Shown: positions 28,204 to 38,539 of the stretch, in pieces
Position numbering within the stretch: the stretch's first letter is position 1
How the letters are laid out: each line of letters starts with the position of its first letter
Notes under the pieces: generated by a model
Told to the model about the DNA's origin: nothing
Database searches by the model: none
The model's input: the letters and a program-made list of their open reading frames with translations, nothing else
Assembly (NCBI RefSeq): GCF_000247815.1
Contig: NC_021673.1
Span: 34,344,289 to 34,408,288, forward strand
Length of the DNA: 64,000 bases
Direction of reading: 5' to 3'
DNA from: Ficedula albicollis
Taxonomy: Eukaryota; Chordata; Aves; Passeriformes; Muscicapidae
Position numbers and translations under genes: made by a program

Positions 28204-30013
28204 CTGAGGACATCTGAGGCGTGTGCATCATCTCCAAACAAAAGTGCCTGAATAGGAACAAGTGTTTTTAGTCCCAAACCCCAAAGACATTTACATCACT
28301 ACTAGATATATACAAGTCCTTAAAAGAAGCCATGAAAAGGTTGGAGGCTGGCTCGCTTCTGCTGATGCAGAAGTTCTTCCTCAGTAAATGACAGCAGGCC
28401 CTTTGGGAGAGGTTAGTACTGTCATCATCATCACCAGCACTTTTTAGTTGTGACAAAATGAGACAAATTGCTTCAGTGACCTAGCCCAACAGAGTCATGG
28501 TGCTCATAAGGGAGCATAGCAGCACACAGCACCCAGGGACATAGAGAAGTTGCTTTCAAAAAAAGCACTGGAATTTGAAATGGTTCCTGTGCAAATAGCA
28601 TATTGCATCAGTGACACTTTGTTCTGGTACTTAATTTCCTGGCAACACTTACACACAATTTCTGGCTAGAACTGGCTACAACTACCTGTGCTGTTGCAGA
28701 TGATTCCATGCAAGATTTATACATCTTCCTACAAGCAAGCAACTTGTTTTCTCAATGGGATGTATTTGCCAGAGATTTTCAACTGTCGAAACAAGCCCCT
28801 CCCTTGCTCATGACCTCACCACTGTGCACCCATTAGGCTGCTTTCCAGAAAGACCACGGTGATGTTCATTGCTGAGTGCTGGCCTGTGCTCTTGTGATGA
28901 AGAGCTAAGTTGAAGTTGGCTTGAGAGAGAAGCAGTCAGCTTGGAGGAGTTTAGCATCAGAAGTGTTTAGATCAGCTGTTTCTGTGAGCTAATGCAAAAC
29001 CAGGGCTGGCTGGGCCAGTGTTTGCAGACGGGATGAAGAGGAGGGAAAGGAACATGGGGTGCTTTGTTGGTGCTTTTGCATCCATCTACGAAATAAATGA
29101 GATGGTTACTGAGGACATCTGAGGCATGTGCATCATCTCCAAACAAAAGTGCCTGAATAGCAACAAGTGTTTTTAGTCCCAAACCCCAAAGACATTTACA
29201 TCACTACTAGATATATATAAGTCTTTAAAAGAAGCCATGAAAAGGTTGGAGGCTGGCTCGCTTCTGCTGATGCAGAAGTTCTTCCTCAGTAAATGACAGC
29301 AGGCCCTTTGGGAGAGGTTAGTACTGTCATCATCATCACCAGCACTTTTTAGTTGTGACAAAATGAGACAAATTGCTTCAGTGACCTAGCCCAACAGAGT
29401 CATGGTGCTCATAAGGGAGCATAGCAGCACACAGCACCCAGGGACATAGAGAAGTTGCTTTCAAAAAAAGCACTGGAATTTGAAATGGTTCCTGTGCAAA
29501 TAGCATATTGCATCAGTGACACTTTGTTCTGGTACTTAATTTCCTGGCAACACTTACACACAATTTCTGGCTAGAACTGGCTACAACTACCTGTGCTGTT
29601 GCAGATGATTCCATGCAAGATTTATACATCTTCCTACAAGCAAGCAATTTGTTTTCTCAATGGGATGTATTTGCCAGAGATTTTCAACTGTCGAAACAAG
29701 CCCCTCCCTTGCTCATGACCTCACCACTGTGCACCCATTAGGCTGCTTTCCAGAAAGACCACGGTGATGTTCATTGCTGAGTGCTGGCCTGTGCTCTTGT
29801 GATGAAGAGCTAAGTTGAAGTTGGCTTGAGAGAGAAGCAGTCAGCTTGGAGGAGTTTAGCATCAGAAGTGTTTAGATCAGCTGTTTCTGTGAGCTAATGC
29901 AAAACCAGGGCTGGCTGGGCCAGTGTTTGCAGACGGGATGAAGAGGAGGGAAAGGAACATGGGGTGCTTTGTTGGTGCTTTTGCATCCATCTACGAAATA
30001 AATGAGATGGTTA
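28204..30013 (+). repeat. Tandem duplication, 2 x 905 bp
   Basis: The unit 28204-29108 is repeated at 29109-30013. By eye I count about five substitutions and no indels, about 99.4% identity. Both copies begin CTGAGGACATCTGAGG. They contain the same 62-codon minus frame, which is a chance frame. The unit is not recognised as a transposon. It is either a recent duplication, possibly polymorphic, or two haplotypes placed end to end. Confidence 0.97.
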
Positions 30014-30725
30014 CTCTGGCCAGAATCTTCTCCTGGGGAAGGTGAGACAGGACAAGGAAATTAAGAAAGCTGTAGTTCTTGATCTCCTACATTTGTGTTA
30101 CAATACGTGTTCTCTGCCTTCAGCTCAGGAGAGGACCTGGGACACCTTTGTCACTGGGCCACCTGCCTGGCACTCAGCAAGTGACATTCCCAGGGCTGCA
30201 TGTGCCCATGGAGGGGAGAGCACTGGGAATATAACACATTTTTGAGAGGGTCTTATACAAAACCCTTCCAAAACATACAGTGCCTTTCCAGTGCCACCAC
30301 TATCTTTATCCCCTCTATAGTTTTTTATAAAAGGGTTGATCTGGAGAAAACACATCTCTGTTGAATCTGGAACAATTTTCCATTTGGATAAATGTCCTCA
30401 TTGAAAAGTGGGTTTTGGGAAAGGGGAAGGAAAAGAAAATGTTTTGAAATGGTCAAAGTATCCCACGCCTGTGATTTCTGAACGATAAATCCATTTTCTA
30501 CTTCAAAAGAATATTTCTTGTTTGGAAAATGTATGGTATTGAAAAAAATGTTCACTCTAGAGAATATTAACAGTAAAATTAATTATTTGCAAGCAACCAA
30601 ATATGGGGGCTTTTAATGCTTCTTTGTTAAATAGGTATCTTTTCTATCTACAATCATGTTGCAGAACTTTTTTACTGGTTTTGACTTTTAGTCCTGGTTT
30701 AGGAAGGGCAAAGAAAATGTCAGGA
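30014..30725. other. Anonymous noncoding DNA
   Basis: I recognise no gene or repeat in this stretch. Confidence 0.6.
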
Positions 30726-30749
30726 TCCCTGTGAATACTTTCACAGGGA
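30726..30749. other. Short perfect hairpin
   Basis: TCCCTGTGAA and TTCACAGGGA form a perfect 10-bp stem around the 4-nt loop TACT. No T-run follows. In vertebrate DNA it is likely incidental. Confidence 0.6.
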
Positions 30750-31088
30750 CTGAAGAGAACATTTTCCCACACAGCTCTATGATCAAAACCTTCAGATGCC
30801 AACAAATTACTGATTAGGCTTTCCTGTTCTTGAGCAGGGATCACCATGTTGAAGAGCATTTCAGGATAGAGCAGAAAGCACCTCTCATCATATTGTTAAA
30901 GATGTTTTTCCACACACAGAGCAAGTATGTTCCCAAGACTTGTCAAGTGAAAGACTCCAAAATAAAGAGGGGAAATGACCCTAGTAACCTCTGACTTTCA
31001 ACCTCTGTGGCTTGAGTCTTCAGATATCATGAAACTGGCTTTAAAATTGCATGAAAAATACATCAAGATATTTAACTCGCCTTCTTGA
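30750..31088. other. Anonymous noncoding DNA
   Basis: I see nothing recognisable in it. Confidence 0.6.
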
Positions 31089-31352
31089 TTATTTTGTGAA
31101 TTCCATGACTGTTTTCAAGCTTTTCAGTACCCGTGCCAGCAGCAGAAATTTATCTCCCCATGCGTGAGAGCTGAGAGCCCGAGCAGAGAGAGCTGCACGG
31201 GGACACTTGCAGGGGGAGGTGGGGCAGAGTGGGGCTCTGAGCACAGCTCTGGAGCAGCTGCCATCATTTAGGCACTGAACAATCTCTGAAAACATCAGCA
31301 GACAGCCTTCTGGAAGTCCATGTTCCAGGGCATCTCCCAGACGTTCCAACAC
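31089..31352 (-). CDS. Weak candidate terminal exon, unknown protein
   Basis: I do not recognise this as a known gene. On the minus strand, a pyrimidine-rich stretch ending CCACCTTCAG precedes an open segment of 87 codons closed by TAA. It begins exactly at a codon boundary. The start reads as a Leu-rich amphipathic segment (VLERLGDALEHGLPEG), the middle is Cys/Pro-rich, and the end is Leu/Lys-rich. Helical character at both ends is compatible with a HEAT-type or other helical repeat protein, but that is only a guess. No partner exon was found. It could equally be a decayed exon or a chance frame in a locally GC-richer patch. Confidence 0.15.
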   Translation of the reverse strand: MLERLGDALEHGLPEGCLLMFSEIVQCLNDGSCSRAVLRAPLCPTSPCKCPRAALSARALSSHAWGDKFLLLARVLKSLKTVMEFTK

Positions 31353-34255
31353 CTGAAGGTGGAGGAATGATGAGACCTGCAGCAGAGAATATCCCTTGCA
31401 AGGGCAGTGCTCCCAGCTCTTTCCTGCATCCCATCTCACTCCTGTTAAGAGTATAACAAAGAAGTCTTTGGCCAGAGTTAGTTTGATATCAGTGAAAAAT
31501 GGGTCATGACAGAGAATATCAAGCCAGGTGTTTGCTCTGGGTTTTGTCATGAGAGACTGGAAGATTCACTCAACTCTAATCAAACTATGAGGAAAAAAAG
31601 AGAACAAGGCAAGTCTGGAACCTCTGAGACTCTGACTTATCTCAGTGATTTCATCTTCAGCCAGAGGAGACCAGAGCTGAGGGGACCCTTATTGGATCTC
31701 TGGTGATTTTAGTGATGTTCCGTATACAAATACTAGATCAAAGTGTGATTCTCTTCTGCAGGAAAGCTGACTTATAACATTAAAAAAAAAAAAAATTCAC
31801 AAGCATTTACCCAGCACCCAAATCTTATTTCTGTTGCCAAAACAGTCTGCTAGCCTGTGACCTTCTTCAAGGCCATCTCAGGGCAGTCTAAAGTACGAAA
31901 TCTCCCTTTCCTTACTCTTACAGACCAAGAAAAAGATGCTGATAGCCTTTCATGTGCTAGGATGAAGGATAGTTGACAGAGAAAGTATGGAACCACAGGA
32001 AGCAGTGAGGCCACTGCTTTTGTCAAGGGACACGTTATTTGCCAGTTTGCTGGGGCTTGCTGTTACTGTTTTTGAGTCAGGGTCCTTTGTCTCTTCAGCC
32101 CTGGGGAGAAAAAGAAAAAAGCAAAAATGAAGCAGTTGCTGTTTTTAAAAAAGCTACAATTTACTGAAATGTAGCATGGTTACTCAGCTTCATTTTTAAT
32201 TAAGTTCCAGATCCAGGAAATCCATCCATCACAATTCTGGAATGCTGGAAAACTCACTGAGGAACTACAAAGGGCAGGTAAAGCAAAGCATTTAAAATAG
32301 TTACAGATGAGCTGATAAGAGGCTCAAAGAAACAGTTGAATTTGTGTGCAGATAACTCAACCACAGTATCTGGAATGTATAAACATAGCAGGTTTTTGGG
32401 TTTTTTTTTCTTCTGGCCTTAAAATTTGATCCAAGCCTGGGAGTTAAAAAGTCCCATTTTGTGTAATCAGGTTCTGGTTGAACATGATTGCTGAATTATT
32501 TTAAATTGAAGACACATGTCTGGATGTTGAGTTCTGTATATTATTCCAGGATGGTCTCCATTAGGTCTTATCCACAGGGGCTATCTTTATTCCTTATGCA
32601 TCAGGATTAGCAAAAGGTGAATCATGAATATGGAGACAGTGAAAAGAATGTGGTACTAGTTAAAGGGTGATTTTGGAAATTATCTTGCATGCATTATTCA
32701 AAACTTTTCAGTCTCTATTGCACAGAGTCCCTATGGCTGTTTAAAAGTGTTATTTTAAAAAATGATCATACAAGGCATTTGCATTCTTTCATTTTGAGTC
32801 TTGAATTTAGCAATGAACCAACATTTGCCTTAACCCCTTGTCAGTCCTAAAGCTTTCTCAAGAGTGTGAGATGCTCGTCTAATGGTTGTGTTGCCATATG
32901 CTGTCCTTCCATAATAGATCTGCCCCTGACCTCTGTGTTTTTATATTGCTTCTTCTACTGGCAGATGGACCATTACGTAAATTGAAACATATTTTCTGGA
33001 TATTCCCAGTGGTGAGAGAGCATTGTCTCATTAGCTCCATGGGGAAAACAGTGTAAATCCAAAGCTGAGTAGCTCACCTATCCATATGGTAGGTGAAAAG
33101 AAGCATCCTTACAGCATTTGCTATTGGCAGTGATGCCTCCTGGATTATAGAATATACAAGTTCTGAGGCTCCTTTTTTTTTTTTTTTTTTTTTTTCTGGG
33201 CTGTCCAAATGCTTGAGTGGCTTTTTGACAGCTTCAGGAGTGGACTGGGTGCTTTTTAGGCCCTTTGCAGTCATGTACCACAGATCAATCACTACAGGAT
33301 GCTTCTGCCCACAGTTTTTTACTACTGCTTTTCCCTACACAAAACTCCTGCAGGAAAAATCTCTCACAGTCTTCTGTCCACTAGAATGTTGCAATTAAAA
33401 TGGTGAGCTTTTTCTTTTTTAATCCAAACAAAATTGTCAAAAATAGGACTTTCCCTACTATTCACATATTTCAGTCTTCCCATGTTTATAACAACTGTAA
33501 TGGGAACCTTATCTATTCCTTAACCAAAACTATTTGAAAAATCACATCACCCAACTTCTTCACAAGGGAAAACACTTCCTTTGGGGAAGCCTTGATGAGA
33601 AAGTCAACAGTGATTCTGATATAATATTTCACAAAAATTGAAAGACATCACAGAAGTCTGCAGAGATGAAATGGCCACCAAGCTGAAAAGCTGTGCTCCT
33701 TGCAAAACATCTTGCTCAGTTTTCAGTCCAGGAAAGAAGAGAGTGTGCTGTGCAGACCGGGGTTCTGATTCAGTCGTGATGGTATCTCCATACACTGCCT
33801 CCTTCCCTCCCTCCCTCCCTCCCTGCTTAGGGAGGGTGAATCTGCTGGGCTTTAAATCTTTCTCAGCCAGGAGAAACTCTGAGAGGAGGGAAACAGCTGG
33901 GAAACACATCCATGCCTCCTGCAAAAGTATGCACCTTAAATATTACTGTGAGGCGCAGCATCATTTTCCAAAAATCTCTCACTCTCTTAAATAACACACA
34001 ACCTATTGTTCTGAGCTGAGCAAAGGTGGAGCTGGCAGCCAGCATGTCTGAGGTCATTGAATAAATGGGTGTAATGAAGTAGTCATGGCTCATATGTGTT
34101 ATAAGCTTAATATGAACCTGACAATCCCACATAGGAGGCATAATATTTTTTAAAAAGGATACTGCAGTAATGATTCTACATCTTACAGCTTACAATAGTG
34201 CTTAACTGTTTTGAGCTGTTATCATGATGTTATTTTAGGGATTTTCGTTACAGTC
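31353..34255. other. Anonymous noncoding DNA with simple repeats
   Basis: I recognise no gene. It contains an A-run near 31783, a T23 run at 33173-33195 and a short (TCCC)5 stretch at 33804-33824. An A-run inside the minus-strand frame at 33074-33292 encodes poly-Lys and argues against coding. Confidence 0.65.
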
Positions 34256-34383
34256 GATAGTCACATTAAAATTGCATTAAAGTAGGTAGTTGCCAGACTT
34301 TGCTGGTGCCTTGCTAAGAGATAGTCACATTAAAATTGCATTAAAGTAGCTAGTTGCCAGACTTTGCTGGTGCCTTGCTAAGA
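34256..34383 (+). repeat. Tandem duplication, 2 x 64 bp
   Basis: The unit beginning GATAGTCACATTAAAATTGC is repeated at 34320 with about one or two substitutions (AGTAGG versus AGTAGC, and the final base). Confidence 0.95.
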
Positions 34384-36940
34384 AACACACAGAAGACACG
34401 TGTGAAAGCACTTCCCCTGCCACATACAAATGGGTAATTTGCAATATGGCTGGAGGTGACAGCTGTAATTAGATTTCTTCCTACGAGCTCGTTCTGATGA
34501 CTAACCTTGGGCTGCAAAGAGTGTGACACTCAGTTGTCTACTGCTTAGAACAAGGGTCCAAAAACAGGGTTTTTTTCCTGGTGTAGTTGTAAAAGCAGGT
34601 AAATATTATCTTATCTCTGCAAGTTAGGAAAGTGGGACCCATAGGCATAATTTGCCTTGGAGAGTACTAGAGGTAGAAATAGGGCAAAATCAGAGTCACA
34701 GGCCATGACCCAGTCTGTCTGATTCTGCTGTCTCTTTGGCTCTTCTCTTCTCCTCCTGTAACATTTTACCAGATCACTGAGCACCTTCTGTATGTACTTG
34801 TAGGGAAGACATGGGAAAGAGGCACTGGCTCTTTCCCCAGGCCTGGCTACCAAAGATCCTTGATGCATAAATTCCCTTCATCATGGAACCCTGCTTGCAC
34901 CATGCTCTGAGTCACTCTGGCTCTCCAAAGGCTGGCTCTGCCCATCCCTAAGGTGGGTGGACTCCCAAGTTTTCCTTATTGCCTGCCTGTTTTCTTTCCA
35001 GGACACCTCCCAAAAGACCCACATTTTATCCTCCACCAGCTTTAATACTTGAAGTGTCAGAGCCACACTATGCTAAAAAATCCCAAACAAACCAAGAAGC
35101 AATTATTGCAAAATAATCCCAGACATTGCTTAAACCAGAAAGAGCTTATGCCAGTAACTAAACAGGAAGGAAAGAAAATACAGTTTAATATATTAGGCTC
35201 CACTGTAAGTAGTTTCTTACATTGATATAGATGAGTATTTACACAGGGTCCAAATGTACTGACTGACTGAAGATGGATGAGTTTAAGGAATCAGATCTGA
35301 CAAGTTCACTGTTTAAAATTGAAATATGAGACAAGCAAGTGAAGAGGAACATGAACAAACAGGGCACATATCCCAGTTTCATCAAGAGGACCAAGTTTCT
35401 TCATCTAGGCTGGGAACAAGAGTCTGTCTCTCAGTAGGGTGAGGCTATTGGAAGGCCAAACACTGATATTCCCATGGTCCAGCCAGGGTGTTACCCTTCC
35501 TGCCCAAAGCTCATCCCCTGGGCTTCTTTCACATGGATAAACAAGAGAAGCAGTATCATATATATTCATACTCTCATATATATATGTATGTATATATGAA
35601 TTTGTGCATGAATATAGATGCATTTATACACATATAAAGAGTACAACTACATGATTTAACTGACATAGATTCTGCAGCTGCTTTGTTTGGAAAAGCAGAT
35701 CCATCACCACAGATCCAACTACCCTGAAACACTTAGAATTAAATTTTATTCTGCACTTTAAAATCATTGAATATTGCCTCTTTGAAACAAATTTGCCCTT
35801 TGTTGTGCTAAATGACATTGTAAAAGGGAACAATATCTCTTTCATGAAAAAAACCTCAAACCACAGCAGCCCTTATCAATAGATTGTAACTGTTCATTGA
35901 CTTGATTTCTAGCATCATTTTTGCAAGGGAAGTTGGTTATCCACTCCATTCAAAGCAAACATATTTGAAATCTTAATGTTTTCTATCTTGTATGTATGCT
36001 TCCTACATAATTCTATGAAAGTTTTCTCCTTTTTTGCCAATTTTATTCTCAGCTAACTCCTGCCTTGCTAACAAGCAACATAATTTTATGCTACTAGCAA
36101 CACATACGTATTTTCACCTGGGAATGATGCCCAAATATCATAAAAAAGAGCAGGAACTGGCTGACTCTGCCTGCATTCAATTTACCTGAAATTGCTGCCT
36201 AAGATGTAGCTCCTTCTCTCCTGACTTTTTTTTTCACTCTCACATCCCTGGCCACCTTAGGTGCTACAGCATCTGGGGTTGAACTGGACAGTCTCAGTGC
36301 AGTTCCATGGTGCTTCCCTGAAAAAATCCTTAGCCAAGATTGTCCCAATTCACTTCTCCTGGCTTCTCAGGTGTTCCCCGGGCACAAAGAACACCAGAAA
36401 ACTCTGCAGTGCATTTGCCTTCATTTCCTTTGGAAAATGATAATATATCCCCTCACCAGGAGTCTGAAAATGTGGAAAAGCAATTTCAAGAGATATCATC
36501 AACATAGTGACAGCCTTAGAACATCCTGTACCTGTTACTTTTGGGACATTTTATACATATCCTTGTATGGTTTGAGCTGCAAATGTGCAGCTGTGACCTA
36601 GACATGATCTTGCTGTGGTAACACACAGCATAGCTGACAACATACATGTCTGTGTGGAAGGTAGGAATAAGTACTGCTAATGGAAAACAGGGTTTATAGG
36701 ATTAACACATACACATATATGGGCTGTTCAGAAAGGCAGTGAAGTTGCTAATTATCTCAATAACATCCTTAGATTCTGAAACCTTGTCACCTGAGGAGAT
36801 ATTGTCTTTTTTTTGTACAGACTAGGCTGTGGCTGCTCCTATTCTTTGCTGTTCCTGCTCTTTCAGTGGAAAATAATAAAAAAAAAGGTTAGGTTTCTAT
36901 ACCCTCACAAGTCAGGCAGAATGACCTGAGAAATAAGGAG
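34384..36940. other. Anonymous noncoding DNA
   Basis: I recognise no gene. An imperfect TA/TATG-rich microsatellite lies at about 35560-35640. The sequence is otherwise unremarkable. Confidence 0.65.
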
Positions 36941-37088
36941 TAGAATAGGGAATAGAATAGAGAATAGGAAACACAGGGACAGTAAATAGAGGAAACCAAT
37001 AAGCAAAACAGGAATAGAATAGGGAATAGAATAGAGAATAGGAAATACAGGGACTGTAAATAGAGGAAACCAATAAGCAAAACAGGAT
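36941..37088 (+). repeat. Tandem duplication, 2 x 74 bp
   Basis: The unit begins TAGAATAGGGAATAG, is itself rich in AATAG pentamers, and is repeated with a 74-bp offset and about two substitutions (AAACACAGG versus AAATACAGG, GACAG versus GACTG). The internal AATAG repetition could have promoted slippage. Confidence 0.95.
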
Positions 37089-37915
37089 ATATGATACTGC
37101 AGAAAGTTTTAAAAATTTCTGCATTATACATCAGTTATGTCACAGTATTTCTAAATTAAAAAGGTTCAGGTCTAGGAGCATTACCATCCCTGTAAGAAAC
37201 TCTTATACAACAGATAGTGGAGCAGTGTGAAATGTTCCATCCTGAGGTTATTTTGTTTAGAAAAAATCCTTCTCATCATTTGTGTGTTACACTGAGTTCT
37301 ACGAAATAACAGTAGCAAGAATAAAATGTGGACAAGCCTTACAGCAGTCCCTGTCCTGTGAAGTCCCTGGAGAGTTCTCACAGCAGGACAGTGTGAAGCA
37401 ATGTGAAGCTTTTGTCTTGCATGCAGTGAAGGCCATTGCTGAAGTCTCTTAAAATCAAATTACTTTTGTTTCACTATGGCTTAAATCCAGTCACAACCTC
37501 CTCCCTGTGCTCCTGCAGATTACTGCAGGTAGCACATCTGCCAGTGGGTCTCCTGCTTTAAGTGTAGCATACCCTTGTCCTTCATTTTGAGAACTCCATA
37601 TGCTGCTAACAAAAAGAACTAGCTCTGGAGAATGAGTGTATGTGTTTTGTCTAAAGGCTAAAATTGTCTAATTCGAGCTGGGGAATCCAGCAGTAATCCA
37701 GACTGGATCTCACTCTGGGCATGCTAAAGACCCTGTAGAAAATCTGAGAATACACTGCCCATCTTCACACAAATACCAGAAACACAATTTGTATTTTTTT
37801 ACAGGTCAATCCTGTAAAAAAATTTTAGACTATGCAGATATAAGAGGAGAAATCTTTAGTCCTAAATGATTTAGCTATGTTGGCAAAAAAAAAAAAAAAA
37901 GTGGTGGGGGGGAAC
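37089..37915. other. Anonymous noncoding DNA
   Basis: I recognise no gene. An A16 run at 37885-37900 followed by GTGGTGGGGGGG lies just before the next duplication. Confidence 0.65.
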
Positions 37916-38539
37916 CCATCTAACAAACATGTGGTAAACAATGAAGCCAACAAAATGCTGCCTTTTGCCAGTGTAAATTAAGTCATCCCAAGAGGTGGTC
38001 TAAATATGCAAGCAGAAAAACCCCTTTTGCCAGTATAAGCTGTGTCTCCACAGGGGACCTTCGCTGCTTTTGCTGGCAAAGCTTTTAATGTGTAAACCAG
38101 GCTTGCTGATACTGCCTTGTAAGCACAACTGACAAAAAATCATGTGCATTTATAATTCCTTTTGTCTGTATGAAGTGGTCATTTCCACCCCACGGCTGGA
38201 TGCTGGTGAGCTGCATACACATGGATGCCATCTAACAAACATGCGGTAAACAATGAAGCCAACAAAATGCTGCCTTTTGCCAGTGTAAATTAAGTCATCC
38301 CAAGAGGTGGTCTAAATATGCAAGCAGAAAAACCCCTTTTGCCAGTATAAGCTGTGTCTCCACAGGGGACCTTCGCTGCTTTTGCTGGCAAAGCTTTTAA
38401 TGTGTAAACCAGGCTTGCTGATACTGCCTTGTAAGCACAACTGACAAAAAATCATGTGCATTTATAATTCCTTTTGTCTGTATGAAGTGGTCATTTCCAC
38501 CCCACGGCTGGATGCTGGTGAGCTGCATACACACGGATG
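37916..38539 (+). repeat. Tandem duplication, 2 x 312 bp
   Basis: The unit 37916-38227 is repeated at 38228-38539 with about two substitutions. Within each unit, TTTTGCCAGT-type motifs occur twice, followed downstream by a GCTGGCAAAG segment. This gives a TTTGCCAG/CTGGCAAA inverted pair. The arrangement resembles ancient palindromic DNA-transposon remnants of amniotes. That assignment is from memory and unconfirmed. Confidence 0.95.

Noticed and set aside
28268..29361. Two identical 62-codon minus frames suggesting a duplicated small gene
   Set aside because: Both are simply carried by the 905-bp duplication; no further coding evidence is present.
35560..35640. TA-rich stretch as a possible promoter TATA region
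   Set aside because: It is an imperfect TA/TATG microsatellite with no gene or transcription-start context.
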